Below are positions 38,618 through 48,398 of a stretch of 64,000 nt of DNA, one piece after another; the stretch's first letter is position 1, and every line of letters starts with the position of its first letter. The position numbers and the translations under genes were made by a program. A model generated the notes under the pieces. The model had not been told where the DNA came from and did no database searches. It saw only the letters and a list, made by a program, of their open reading frames with translations. The stretch is from Callipepla californica brunnescens. Lineage: Eukaryota; Chordata; Aves; Galliformes; Odontophoridae. The DNA lies in assembly GCA_023055505.1 (NCBI GenBank), contig JALIRH010000023.1:5772423-5836422 (forward strand). Direction: 5' to 3'.

Positions 38618-39027
38618 TCAGAGCTGGAAAAAGGATCATCATGTCCAACTTCTGGTTCCACACAGGACGATCCAAAATTCAAGCCACATGTTTAAGAGCA
38701 TTGTCCAAACACTTCTTGTTCTCCAACAGATTAGTGTTGTGACTGCCTTGGAGAGCTTCTTCCAGTGTCCATCTACCCTCTCAAAGAAGAACCTTTTCCT
38801 AACCTCCAACCTGAGCCTCTCCTTATGCAACTCCATGATATTTCTTTGAGTCCTTTTGTTGTCACCAAAGAGATAGTGACTGCACCTCCACTCCCTGTGA
38901 GCTGTAGTCATCCATGAGGCTTCCCTTCTGTCTCCTCTTCTCTGGGCTGGACAAACCAAGAAACCTCACCTGCTCCCCACACTTACTGACCTCCAGATCC
39001 TTCACCCTCTTCATAGCCCTCTTTCAC
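38618..39027 (-). mobile_element. CR1 LINE 3' region, antisense
   Basis: The plus strand shows a reversed CR1 3' end at about 38618 ('gagctggaaaaaggatcatc'), then reversed 3' UTR ('tgccttggagagcttcttccagtgtccatctaccctctcaaagaagaaccttttcctaa' in pieces). Next comes the reversed ORF2 end ('tctcctcttctctgggctggacaaacc', 'ccagatccttcaccctcttcatagccctcttt'). There it is interrupted by another CR1 3' end. Open frames on both strands in this span are readings of this repeat. Confidence 0.85.
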
Positions 39028-39145
39028 AGTCACAGAATCACACCTGCTGGGTTTGGAAAGGACCTCCAGAGATCATCTGGTCCAACCCTTCAACCAAATC
39101 AGGCTCCCTAGATCAGGTTGCTCAGGTAGGCATCCAGGAAGGTCA
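39028..39145 (-). mobile_element. CR1 LINE 3' tip, antisense, nested
   Basis: A new reversed CR1 3' end starts at 'cacagtcacagaatcacacctgctgggtttgg' and runs through 'ccagagatcatctggtccaaccc' and 'caggttgctcaggtaggcatccaggaagg'. It is placed exactly where the preceding CR1 breaks off, so it probably inserted into it. Confidence 0.85.
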
Positions 39146-39199
39146 GAGACTGATTGCAAGAAATGCCTCAGAAAGTGAGCTTTTAGAAAAAGAAAAAGG

Positions 39200-40152
39200 A
39201 GGGATTCAGACAATGTGGTGTCAATCCAGCCTATTGTGCCCAGCCTGTACATATATGCAGGGCTACACTGTCCCAGGTGCAGAATTTGATGCCTGACTTT
39301 ATTAAACTTCATACAATTAGTTGGTGATTGCCCAGCCCTGTAATTTGTGAGGATGTCTCTTCAACCCCTTTCCACCCTCAAAAGAGCAACATCCCATCCT
39401 AATTTTTAGCAGCTTCCAGTGAAGGGAGCCTCTCCAAATACCCCAAAACTATTGAAAATAATGGAGAGAGGTCTGTCAGTGACATCAGTGGACATTTGAG
39501 TAACCTGGGAAGAATATCATCAGGATCCATAGATGTGTGTGCATGCAGCTGGAGCAGAATATCCCACACAAGTTCAGAGTTTGCTGGGAGCTTATAATCT
39601 TCACAGTTATGGTCCTCCAACTCAGTTCTGAGGTCTCAGATTCTATTACTGAGGTCAAAGGCAGAGGTGAAGAAGTAATTAATTATCTTTGCTTTACTTA
39701 CGTCTTCATCCTCATGAAGTAATGGATCTCTTGTTCTCTGTTTGCTTTTAACATACTTTAAAAAGCCCTTATTATTTCCTCTACAGTACTGTCCAACTTC
39801 AGCTCTGTTCAAGCTTTGCCCACCCAAATTTTCACCTTATAATGGCCAACAGCATCATTATTGTCCTTCCATGTCACTGACCTCACTTCCACGATTATAC
39901 ACTTCCTTTTTCTGCCTAAGCTCTAAAAGACCCCTCAGCTCAACCAAGTCAACCTGCTCACCTAAACTTGCTTGATTTCTGACATTTTGGAATCGCCTGC
40001 TTCATGATATTAAGAGGTGGTACTTAAAATATAATCAGCACTGATAAGACACTAGAGACTTCAAAAGTAGTTTCTTAGGAGACTTTGCCAAGTAGTTCCT
40101 TGTGCAACCTGAAGTCTGCCTTCCTCGTACCAAGGGTTGAAGAATTGGTGGT
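39200..40152 (-). mobile_element. CR1 LINE ORF2 relic, antisense
   Basis: Decayed antisense ORF2 text is recognisable in pieces. 'gtcccaggtgcagaatttgatgcctgactttattaaacttcatacaatt' is the RT C-terminal part. 'ttttaacatactttaaaaagcccttattatttcctctacagtactg' and 'tacacttcctttttctgcctaagctct' belong to the endonuclease-RT linker region. It may be the continuation of the CR1 at 38618 beyond the nested insertion, or one or two separate copies. It ends where LTR-like text begins at 40153. Many stops; no coding capacity. Confidence 0.7.
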
Positions 40153-40430
40153 TGTACTGAGTTTATGTGGCATGATTTTGGTACTAGGGTGGGGGTCTTC
40201 TCTGCTCACAGAGCCCAGCACTGCCCCATGTCAGAGCAGAGCCACTCCGACAGGGACTCACCATTGCCAGAACTGAGACAGGAGTGATGCTTGATGTGAT
40301 CTGGGAGAGAAGATTAAAAGGAAAAAGCTGCAGTGCAACTGCGCCTGAAGGGAGGGGTGAGAAATGGAAGAGATGCAGCCCTGCATGCACCCAGGTGTGG
40401 AGGAAGAGATGTTGTGAAACAAAAGGGATG
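40153..40430 (+). mobile_element. ERV LTR fragment (probable ERVL-like), 5' part
   Basis: A sharp change at 'tgtactgagtttatgtggcatg' followed by 'attttggtactagggtggggg' resembles the 5' end of a common avian ERVL-type LTR, starting TG. GC content rises to about 40430 and then similarity is lost. The right end and any target duplication cannot be seen. Family assignment is from recognition only. Confidence 0.45.
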
Positions 40431-40698
40431 TGCCTCAGGGCTTGTGATACAAGATAAGTTTCTGCTTGAAGTTAGGCCCAGAGAAAAGAGTATGTGCATT
40501 TTTGAGAGATAACAGGAAGAATAACAGTGAGAAATAATAAGGGCTACAGTATTAAAGATTTTCAAGTACAAATTAAATGGTAAAAGTGAAAAAGGGGAAC
40601 TGAGATGAAAGAAGAAAAGATAAGATGTCTTTACTAAATAAAATCTGAGAAGAATTGGTTAAACAAACTTATCTTGTAGATATATGGCAGGAGATGCT

Positions 40699-40793
40699 GG
40701 CTTAGCAACTACTTGTAAATTCTGCTCGCTTGATGGGACATAGAGAGATAGGCTTTATCAACTACTTGTAAATCTTGCTTGTTTGACAGGACA
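40699..40793 (+). repeat. 52-bp imperfect tandem duplication in LTR U3
   Basis: Two copies of a unit containing 'caactacttgtaaat' and 'gcttgatgggaca / gtttgacaggaca' begin at 40699 and 40751. They are offset by 52 bases and differ at several positions. Tandem repeats upstream of the TATA box are typical of retroviral enhancers; enhancer function is inference. Confidence 0.8.
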
Positions 40794-41020
40794 GAGGGGG
40801 GCTGGACTTTGCCAAGTAGGATACAACAGTAAGTCTAGTTGGTCAAAGCAACAAACTCTCCATCCAGATTACAGAGTATGTATGAACAAAGGAAACAAAT
40901 GAGGATACTTACTGAAGGGAAGAAGACCAAATAACAGACTAACAGAGAAAAATGTGAAACCTGAATACCTTAGCCAATAGAGAAAGGGGAAGGGCTCACT
41001 TGAGGTCGGGCAACAGGGAA

Positions 41021-41026
41021 TATAAA
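41021..41026 (+). promoter_or_regulatory. LTR TATA box
   Basis: TATAAA in the context gggaatataaactgctg, 70 bases upstream of the AATAAA signal of the same LTR. The spacing and order are those of a retroviral U3-R boundary. Confidence 0.6.
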
Positions 41027-41204
41027 CTGCTGCATTTTTTCAGCATCGAATTCCTAACCTGGTAGGTCACCCGCACCCGCAAAAGCGTGAAATAAAACGT
41101 GATTCATAGCGAGTTCTGTCTGAGCGGATAAAATGCACTTTTCCTAGTAAGCTCTCTTAGTACCTATACCAAGACGTTATGGTTAGAGTGCTTTAGGAGT
41201 TTGT

Positions 41205-41880
41205 TGGACATGTTTGTGTTTGGGGTCCTGCTGAGGTACAGGGTGATCAAGAGCCAGCACTGTTCCTTTGTGGCCAGGAAGGCCAGTGGCAACCTGGGGT
41301 GTATTGGAAGGGATCTACTTAGTAGTTGAGAGGGGCTCTCCTCCCATTCTCCTCTTCCTTTGTGTGACCACATCTGGAATATTGTATCCAGTTCTGGGCC
41401 CCTCTGTTCAAGAAGGACTGGGAACAGCTTGACACAGTCCAGTGCAGAGCCACAAAGATGATTAAGGGAATGGAGCATCTCATTTAAGCAGAAAGGCTGA
41501 GGGAGATGGGTCTCTTTAGCCCAGAGGAGTCTGAGGGCTGATTTTGTTAACATTTATGAATATGTAATGGGTGAGTGGCAGGAGGATGGAGCCAGGCTCT
41601 TCTCAATGACATCCAATGATAGGACAAGGGGCAACAGGTGCAAGCTGGAACATGAGAGGTTCCACATAAATATGGGAAAAACCTTCTTCACAGTAAAGGT
41701 AACAGAATTCTGGAACAGACTGCCCAGACTGGTTGGGGGGTTTCCATCTCTGGAGACATTCAAAACCCACCTGGACATGTTCCTACGTGTTCCTGCTCCA
41801 GCAGGTGGATTGGACTAGATCATCTTTTGTGATCCCATCCAATCCCTGACATTCTGTGACTGTGATCTGTGTGATAATGC
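41205..41880 (+). mobile_element. CR1 LINE 3' end, sense
   Basis: Sense CR1 text runs from the end of ORF2 ('cagggtgatcaagagccagcactgttcctttgtggccaggaaggccagtgg' in pieces, 'ctgggcccctctgttcaagaagg', 'gagtctgagggctgattttg'). It continues through the 3' UTR ('caagctggaacatgagaggttcc', 'ttctggaacagactgcccagactgg', 'gattggactagatcatcttttgtgatcccatcc') to the terminal 'attctgtgactgtgatctgtg'. It is 5'-truncated with a nearly complete 3' end. The frame 41567-41818 is part of this repeat. Confidence 0.93.
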
Positions 41881-41884
41881 CAGT

Positions 41885-42190
41885 TAATATCCAGGCAGTT
41901 GAAGTTACCATAAGGGCATTAAAGCTCATTAAGTGACATGCACTTAATTTTCTTGGTCATTAATCATTACCAGATGATCTTAACTGTATCACCACCAGCA
42001 TCAAGCTCTATGCAGTCCAGCACATCCTTCATACACAGCACTGTCCCCTGACTCACCTGACATGCTTAAATCTTAGAACTGTCCATCACAGCACACCAGT
42101 CATAAGACTAACCACCAAGTCACATTTATGCCTACATTGTTGTAGTCCTAGGACTGAGCTAAAGCTTCCTCTTCCTCTTGCTTTTTCTTC
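41885..42190 (-). mobile_element. CR1 LINE ORF2 relic, antisense (endonuclease region)
   Basis: 'gttaatatccaggcagttgaagttaccataagggc' and 'catcacagcacaccagtcataagactaaccaccaagtc...gtagtcctaggactgagct' resemble reversed CR1 endonuclease-domain text. It abuts the sense CR1 tail in the opposite orientation. It is very decayed, and the call rests on scattered matches. The pyrimidine-rich stretch following to 42440 may be its continuation. Confidence 0.55.
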
Positions 42191-42466
42191 ACATTCTTGT
42201 TCTTCATGCTTTGATCATTCTTGCCATCATTCTACCCTCTGTCTAAATCATTGTCAGTAACCTGAAGATCCAGTAATTCAAGAGACCTTCTCTCTTTTGA
42301 TCCACTTTTTCTTCTCTCTTCAACAACCCTCTCCCCTCCACTAACAGTTTATCCTCTCTCTTCTTTCAGGCCTACAGATCAATTTTTTGTCACCTGTCCT
42401 AAACCCATCTTCTCTGTCTCTGGTACACAAATAAAATATTTCCAAGTCACACTAATTAATACTTAA

Positions 42467-42471
42467 TCAAC
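42467..42471. repeat. Target-site duplication of solo LTR copy 1
   Basis: TCAAC immediately before the LTR is repeated immediately after it at 43171-43175, marking a genuine integration with a 5-bp staggered cut. Confidence 0.88.
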
Positions 42472-43170
42472 TGTCACGCTCCAATATAAAGGAGGGAGAC
42501 GAGGTTCTTTGATTATGTGTATACCCGATGGCGAGATTAAGACACAACGGGTCAAATGTTAGCCCAACCAGTTTATTACAATTACTAGTTGCTTAGGGAT
42601 ATGGGGAAGGGAAGGTGAGCGATAGAAAAGGGATAAAAAGCAAGGAGTCTTGATAGAAAGCAAGAGAGATATAATCACCACCGTGGGTCCAACGAGGTTC
42701 GTAGTCACAGGAACTCGTCTGGTCACCGCGGGGGATGGGAGATGGCAGCAAGCAGGCCTCAGGGTCCGTCTTCGGGAGTTCTCCTCAAAGATTTTCTCTC
42801 TGGGAGTTCTTCTCCAAAATCCTTGGTTCGGTGAAGGTCTTTTATCCCCCATTTCTCAGGTGTTTTTTCCTTTTCTCTTGGTTTGTGTGACATGTCTGGC
42901 CTAACAGATAAGCCAGCAGCGGATGTTGCCTTCCTTGCCATGCAGGAGCATTGTCTTTCTGTGGTGGTCAGCTTCTCCAAGCCGTACCCCCCGGAAAAGA
43001 CTATTTGCACCTATTTCTGCTTATCTTTGCAACCATAAGCAGAGACAATGAGGCACCATAACACCCATCTGGGTAACCGGCAGTTATCAGTCAGAGTCTT
43101 GTCACCAGAAAAGGCCTTACGAAGCAAGCTTTGAGACAAAAGAAGGGAAAAACAGTTTCTGTCTTTCACA
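42472..43170 (-). mobile_element. Solo ERV LTR, copy 1, young
   Basis: A 699-bp unit begins TGTCACGC and ends TTTCACA on the plus strand, flanked by the direct 5-bp duplication TCAAC (42467-42471 and 43171-43175). Sense is the minus strand. There a TATA-like GGGATAAAAG (plus-strand complement at about 42839-42848) precedes an AATAAA polyadenylation signal (complement at 42572-42577), the order expected of U3-R-U5. No gag, pol or env text lies on either side, so recombination between the two LTRs of a former provirus is inferred. CpGs are well preserved, unlike the flanks. It is about 99% identical to the copy at 45841. Five-base duplications fit ERVL-like and some gammaretrovirus-like ERVs; the family is not recognised. 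The 83-codon minus-strand frame inside (42759-43010) is LTR sequence, not a gene. Confidence 0.93.
42839..42848 (-). promoter_or_regulatory. TATA-like box of solo LTR copy 1
   Basis: The minus strand reads GGGGATAAAAGACC in copy 1, with an identical motif in copy 2 at about 46188-46197. It sits upstream of the shared AATAAA signal. Transcription, if any, would run toward lower coordinates; activity is untested. Confidence 0.5.
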
Positions 43171-43175
43171 TCAAC

Positions 43176-45372
43176 TATTCAACCTCCCATGCATCCTATA
43201 AATTAACTAGTTTCACATCCAAATACCTCCTTTATTAAGTAAATACTCAAAGTTACTATTTTAGTTATAACTGTTACAACCGAAAAAGCGTTCAGCAAAA
43301 AAATCTCCAGTCCTACATAAAACTCACTTCATTAGAGGTAGAAAAAATGCTCTGCAGTACTACACTGCACTTTAAATTCATTTGGCACCTATCATGTGAA
43401 TGGATTACATGCCCTGGGACTAAATAAATGCAGGAGACATTCAATATATTCTCACATGCCTTGGCATTTGGGCATTATATCTTCTGTCCTCAGGTATATG
43501 CACACAGAGGCTTGAGCATCCTACGGCCATAGGAATCATTTGCTGAGCTGTAGGCCAATAAAAAAAAATAATTATCTGATGCCATGGACACTGACAAGAA
43601 GTCACTTGCTGACATCAATTTTTGACTAAGGCATTATCTGTTTAGCAGCTCTGTTTATCCTCTTATAATCCTCTGTCAAGGACTGAAAAGAAGCCTGAGT
43701 AACAGTAATAGAAAAAGGTCTTTTTAATGATACCTTCTCAGAAGAAATGTGTGTGACAGAATTAATAATCTGAGCACTGGTGTGTGGTTTAGCAAAAACA
43801 ACTTTGTATAAAAGACAGAGAAAATTTACAGAGGTCACCATTAAAAGCTACTTCTTTATTTTATCCTGCAACTAAATTCCAACTAGAGCAGCTTATGCCA
43901 TAGACTTTTGGATCTACATATGGAGTTTACAAAGAACCAAGGCAGCAGTTCTCAATCAATCAAACCAATGGGAGGCAGGTAGGTGAGATGTCGCTGGCTC
44001 TTCACTTTGCTTCCACTTTTAAAAGACATATAGAGTGGCATTCCTGGTGTAATTTTTTATATAACCATCTGTATAACTCCCACAGATGTGTTCATCAGAA
44101 GGAGAGTTTTCTATAAAATTGTGAATAGGATGAAACACAACCTCTCTACTGGACTATCATTTTTAAGTGACAAACTCTGAAATGAAGGGAATTTAGCAAG
44201 TACTACATAATGTTAGCTGTGTTATTCTATAAAGCAGAATAAAACACAGTTCAGATCAAGTGAAATAACAGTATATATCCACCTTCCATTTTTGTTACAT
44301 ATATTTAGAAAGGTAATTGCATACAGGGTAAGGTTCATAAGGATTTAAAATATAAATACATATGAATTAAACACGTATGTGTGTCTAAATAAGAGATGAA
44401 GATAATACTTTAATGTTTTTCTCACCCACATTGTTTTCAGGTTGGGGAAGTAGTCTAAATACATAATCATATTTCCTGCTAAGGTCTTCAATTCACAATC
44501 CTCTTACTAAAACTCTGAGTCTATTTCAGTTTATGTACTTCAGATCTGTATGACTGTACCCAACTTCAGCTTTCTCTTCTGAAACAGAGCAACAGTACTC
44601 AGCCTCTTAGACTCTCTTAGCAAGCACCATTACTCTGCAAGACATTCAGAACACTGGAAAATGATATTGAAATGTAAGATGATCTGGGATGTGCTAATTC
44701 AGTAGAAAACTGCTCCTTCTTTAAAAAAAAAAAAATGTTAAACATAAACAATGTCTCAGTTGGAAGAAATGTACGCACCTGAGGATAAACTTAGATACAT
44801 TATTCCTGATCTTAAATGAAAATATTCACTCTACCCACTGAAAGAATTTCTAGTTCTACTGCACAAAATACACACTGTATTACTGCTTCATAAATACGTG
44901 CTTATTCTTTTGAAGAAACACAGCATAATTTTTTAGGTAGTGGTGTTCATTTCCTTACCTACATAATCATAGCCAGATGTGTATTGTGGAAATACAGAAA
45001 TAAAGTTAAACTTGTTTCGCCTGACTCAATATCCATATCATGGGAAATTTTCAATGTTATTTCCTATTTATAGGGTGACTTTCATTAGGTTTATTATTCC
45101 AGTCTTTGGGAATGTGCTCTGTAGTAATCATGGTCCTATTAGGAAAGAGGGAAATGTTTAAACCAACTGGTCTTCAGGCAATAGAGAACTTCAGTAAATG
45201 CAAACTTGGAACACAGCCTTCATGTAGTCAGTCATAATCATTTTATCTTATATCGAAAGAGAAAGCAGACTTTCTGAACAAGAGCTTCCTTACATAACTC
45301 TATAAGATCCACAAAGAGACAGATTGTGACCTTAACTACTGGTGTAGCAGATGTGTTACAGAGGTTCTGTAT
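43176..45372. other. Unique AT-rich non-coding DNA, no gene seen
   Basis: No recognisable gene or transposon between the solo LTR and the next CR1. Contains an A-run near 44722-44734. Open frames (43626-43841 minus, 44979-45161 plus) carry no recognisable domain. Confidence 0.55.
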
Positions 45373-45835
45373 GTGTCACTGAGGTTCTCAGGGTCCTCTG
45401 GTGTTCATTTGGTGCATCCACCCTCCCTGCTCAAGCAGTGACATCCAGTGCAGGCTGATCAGTACCATGTCCAAGGAGAGAAGTATCTCTAACAGGGAGA
45501 TTCCACAACCTCCCAGGGTGGCCTCTGTCACTTCACAGTCACCCTCACAGTAAAAAATTGTTTCCTGATGTGTATTCCAGTGTGTACTCATTGCCTACTG
45601 TCCTGTCACTTGAGCATCACTGAAAAGAACCTGGCACTATCCTCTTTTAACCCTTCAAGTATTTATATACATTGACAAGAGCCTCCAATTCTCTGGGCTG
45701 AACAATACCAACTCTTTCAGGCTTCCCTTATAAAAGAGATGCTGCAGTCCTTTTATCATCTTTCTAGCCCTCCACTGAACTCACTCCAGCAATTCCATCC
45801 ATCTGTGTCCCACAACTGGACACAATACTCCCAGT

Positions 45836-45840
45836 GATGT
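45836..45840. repeat. Target-site duplication of solo LTR copy 2
   Basis: GATGT immediately left of the LTR is repeated at 46520-46524. The motif corresponds to CR1 text ('ccagatgtggcc' in related copies), so the insertion site lies within the older CR1. Confidence 0.9.
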
Positions 45841-46519
45841 TGTCACGCTCCAATATAAAGGAGGGAGATGAGGTTCTTTGATTATGTGTATACCTGATGG
45901 CGAGATTAAGACACAACGGGTCAAATGTTAGCCCAACCAGTTTATTACAATTACTAGTTGCTTAGGGATATGGGGAAGGGAAGGTGAGCGATAGAAAAGG
46001 GATAAAAAGCAAGGAGTCTTGATAGAAAGCAAGAGAGATATAATCACCACCGTGGGTCCAGCGAGGTTCGGTCACCGCGGGGGATGGGAGATGGCAGCAA
46101 GCAGGCCTCAGGGTCCGTCTTCGGGAGTTCTCCTCAAAGATTTTCTCTCTGGGAGTTCTTCTCCAAAATCCTTGGTTCGGTGAAGGTCTTTTATCCCCCA
46201 TTTCTCAGGTGTTTTTTCCTTTTCTCTTGGTTTGTGTGACATGTCTGGCCTAACAGATAAGCCAGCAGCAGATGTTGCCTTCCTTGCCATGCAGGAGCAT
46301 TGTCTTTCTGTGGTGGTCAGCTTCTCCAAGCCGTACCCCCCGGAAAAGACTATTTGCACCTATTTCTGCTTATCTTTACAACCATAAGCAGAGACAATGA
46401 GGCACCATAACACCCATCTGGGTAACCGGCAGTTATCAGTCAGAATCTTGTCACCAGAAAAGGCCTTACGAAGCAAGCTTTGAGACAAAAGAAGGGAAAA
46501 ACAGTTTCTGTCTTTCACA
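45841..46519 (-). mobile_element. Solo ERV LTR, copy 2, young, nested in CR1
   Basis: This 679-bp unit has the same TGTCACGC start and TTTCACA end as copy 1. It is flanked by GATGT at 45836-45840 and 46520-46524, a different 5-bp duplication, so it is an independent insertion and not a duplicated segment. Aligned by eye with copy 1 it shows six substitutions (three of them C/T or G/A changes at CpG) and lacks one 20-bp block present in copy 1 at about 42691-42710. Sense is minus: AATAAA complement at 45941-45946, TATA-like complement at about 46188-46197. Internal viral genes are absent. The minus-strand frame 46108-46359 duplicates the one in copy 1 and is LTR sequence. Confidence 0.94.
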
Positions 46520-47205
46520 GATGTCATACTAGTAATAAATAAAGGGAAGGATGACTTCTCTTTACCTGCTGGCAATACTTTACATAACCCAACCATGAAA
46601 ACCATTATCCTTCTTTGTAGCAAGGGTACATTGCTCATTCAGAGTCAGCTTGCTATCTTCCAGGATCCTCAGGGCCTTTTCTGCCAAAGTGCTTTACAGA
46701 TGGGCTGCCCTCAGCATGTTCTGATGCCTTGAGTTGTTCCTCCCTACGTTCAGGTGTCTGAACTTCTTTTTGAATCTCATGAGGTTCTTGTCAGCCCATT
46801 TCTCCAGCTTGAACAGGTCCCTCTGGATGGCAGCATGAGCTTTTGTCATACAAGCATACATCTATGGTATGTGTTTCCACCTGAAAATATACACTACTCC
46901 ATCATCCATATTATTAATGCACATCTTAAATGTGAAGATATCTAATATTGACCTCTGGGATACACTGCTAGTCAGTGTTCTCCAACTAGACTTTTTGTAC
47001 CTGTTAACCATCCTCTGGGTCTCACTGTTCAGTCAGTATTTAGTTCACAGTCTACTCATCCAGCCATATTTCAGCAGCTTGTCTGTGAGAATCTTACAAG
47101 AGTCAATGTTAAATGTCTTGCTGAAGTCAGGATAATCAATATCAACTGTTGTCCACTTGCCTACTAGTCTATTCATTCCACGGTAGAAGGCTCTGAGGCC
47201 GATCT

Positions 47206-48398
47206 AAGATATCCATTTAAAGAGCTTAAGAAAAATGTAATAAGTCAAAGCATGTGGAGACAAATTGCAATATCACAGTAAAATTGTAACATCTCTTTAC
47301 ATCTTCAAGAATATTTGAAAAATATAATGTAACCATCTATCCTGAAGATATATTTCAACCAAAACAAGCACTTAGCATCTTTCACATTCATCTGTAGCTG
47401 AACCAATCAGAAGAGCTCCAAAATAAAAGACAATTTGGCTTTAATTATAACAATTGACTCAGACAAAATTATACACTCTAGTTTTTGGTTGGTGCTTCAT
47501 GTAGACTAGTATTTCTTAAACATATGCATATATTTTTTTTCTCCAACTCTTTCCTACAGACATTTCTATTTTTCTGTCTTTTCTTGTGTATTACAAATCC
47601 TGATGAACAAATACCTGAAGTCAGAGAATTTGCAATGTGACTGGCAAGGCATACTACTGTATTATTTTTTCTCTTTCAGTAAGGCTCTCTATGCATTTCC
47701 TATTTTCATCAGTAGAATGAAAAATGCAGGTGTAATTTCGTTGAGATTAATGTTCATAACTCTAATATTACATGCAAATATAGTAGGACCTAATTCTATT
47801 ATAAAATCAGAATCAAGCACATGGCTTTCCAGCATTTAATAATCTAATTTTAATATTTGAAGTGTCTCATGAATTTAACTACCTGGAATCCTTAACAGGA
47901 AGTAAGCATGATTAACGGGAAGTAAGCACCTCACTCCAGAGTATCAATCTTCTCTTACAAATCATTACTCCCTCACCAGCATGATACTCTGCACTTACAG
48001 CAGTCATTTTCTGCATCCTAATTTGCTCTTTTTCAGCACGTCAAACTTGCTGTTATCATAAGCATTATTACTTTCTCCCTGTACTTACTGAGTTAATTCT
48101 TCTACAGCAAGTTCCTCGTGTCTTTTAACTGAGAAGTTGTAACTTTTTGCCCCCAGTTTTAAAGTTTGTCACAACACTGCACATTCCCACCTACGTTTCA
48201 GTTCTTCCATCCTCCTACACTCTTAATGAGATGACTGTACTTATTACAATTTTCCTGATTTATTGTGCTTCTTCCATTTTCTCCCTTCTAAACCTATAAG
48301 GAAAAAAAAAATCGCTGCTGAGAAAACAGCCTAGCTAACCTAACATCCGATTTCTGGCAATGATGGCTGCTTCAGGAAGAGAGAAATTAGTACATAGA
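47206..48398. other. Unique AT-rich non-coding DNA, no gene seen
   Basis: No transposon or exon is recognised. The open frame 47603-47839 (78 codons) has no recognisable domain. Confidence 0.55.

Larger units (their letters stand above)
40626..41165 (+). mobile_element. ERV LTR, sense, with duplicated U3 segment
   Basis: This has LTR architecture on the plus strand: a U3-like region starting near 'tgtctttactaaataaaatc', a TATA box at 41021-41026 (gggaatataaactg), and a polyadenylation signal AATAAA at 41091-41096. The R-U5-like end ('gattcatagcgagttctgtctgagcgg') is CpG-retaining. A direct duplication lies in U3. No gag/pol text flanks it, so it is a solo LTR or LTR fragment. I could not find a matching target duplication, so the ends are approximate (within about 20 bases). 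Confidence 0.7.
45373..47205 (-). mobile_element. CR1 LINE, antisense, interrupted by a solo LTR
   Basis: Reversed CR1 text runs from the 3' UTR ('accctccctgctcaagcagtgacatccagtgcagg', 'gagattccacaacctcccagggtggcctctgtcac', 'caccctcacagtaaaaaattgtttcctgatgtg' in pieces). It continues into ORF2 ('ctctgggctgaacaatacc', 'ctagccctccactgaactcactccag', 'cacaactggacacaatactccca'). It is broken at 45840 by the LTR and resumes at 46520 ('gatgtcatactag...', 'tttacctgctggc', 'caagggtacattgctcattcagagtcagcttgc', 'aatctcatgaggttcttgtcagcccatttctccagcttgaacaggtccctctggatggcagc', 'gacctctgggatacactgc', 'gtctgtgagaatcttacaagagtc'). The two halves join correctly once the LTR and one duplication are removed. 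Heavily mutated; no coding capacity. Confidence 0.9.

Noticed and set aside
42759..43010. 83-codon minus-strand frame present identically in two places (also 46108-46359)
   Set aside because: Two identical proteins look like a gene family, but both lie inside the solo LTRs. The identity simply reflects the young repeat.
42472..46519. The two LTRs as the ends of one provirus
   Set aside because: They share orientation and 99% identity, but each has its own different 5-bp target duplication. The DNA between them is unique sequence and CR1, with no gag, pol or env text.
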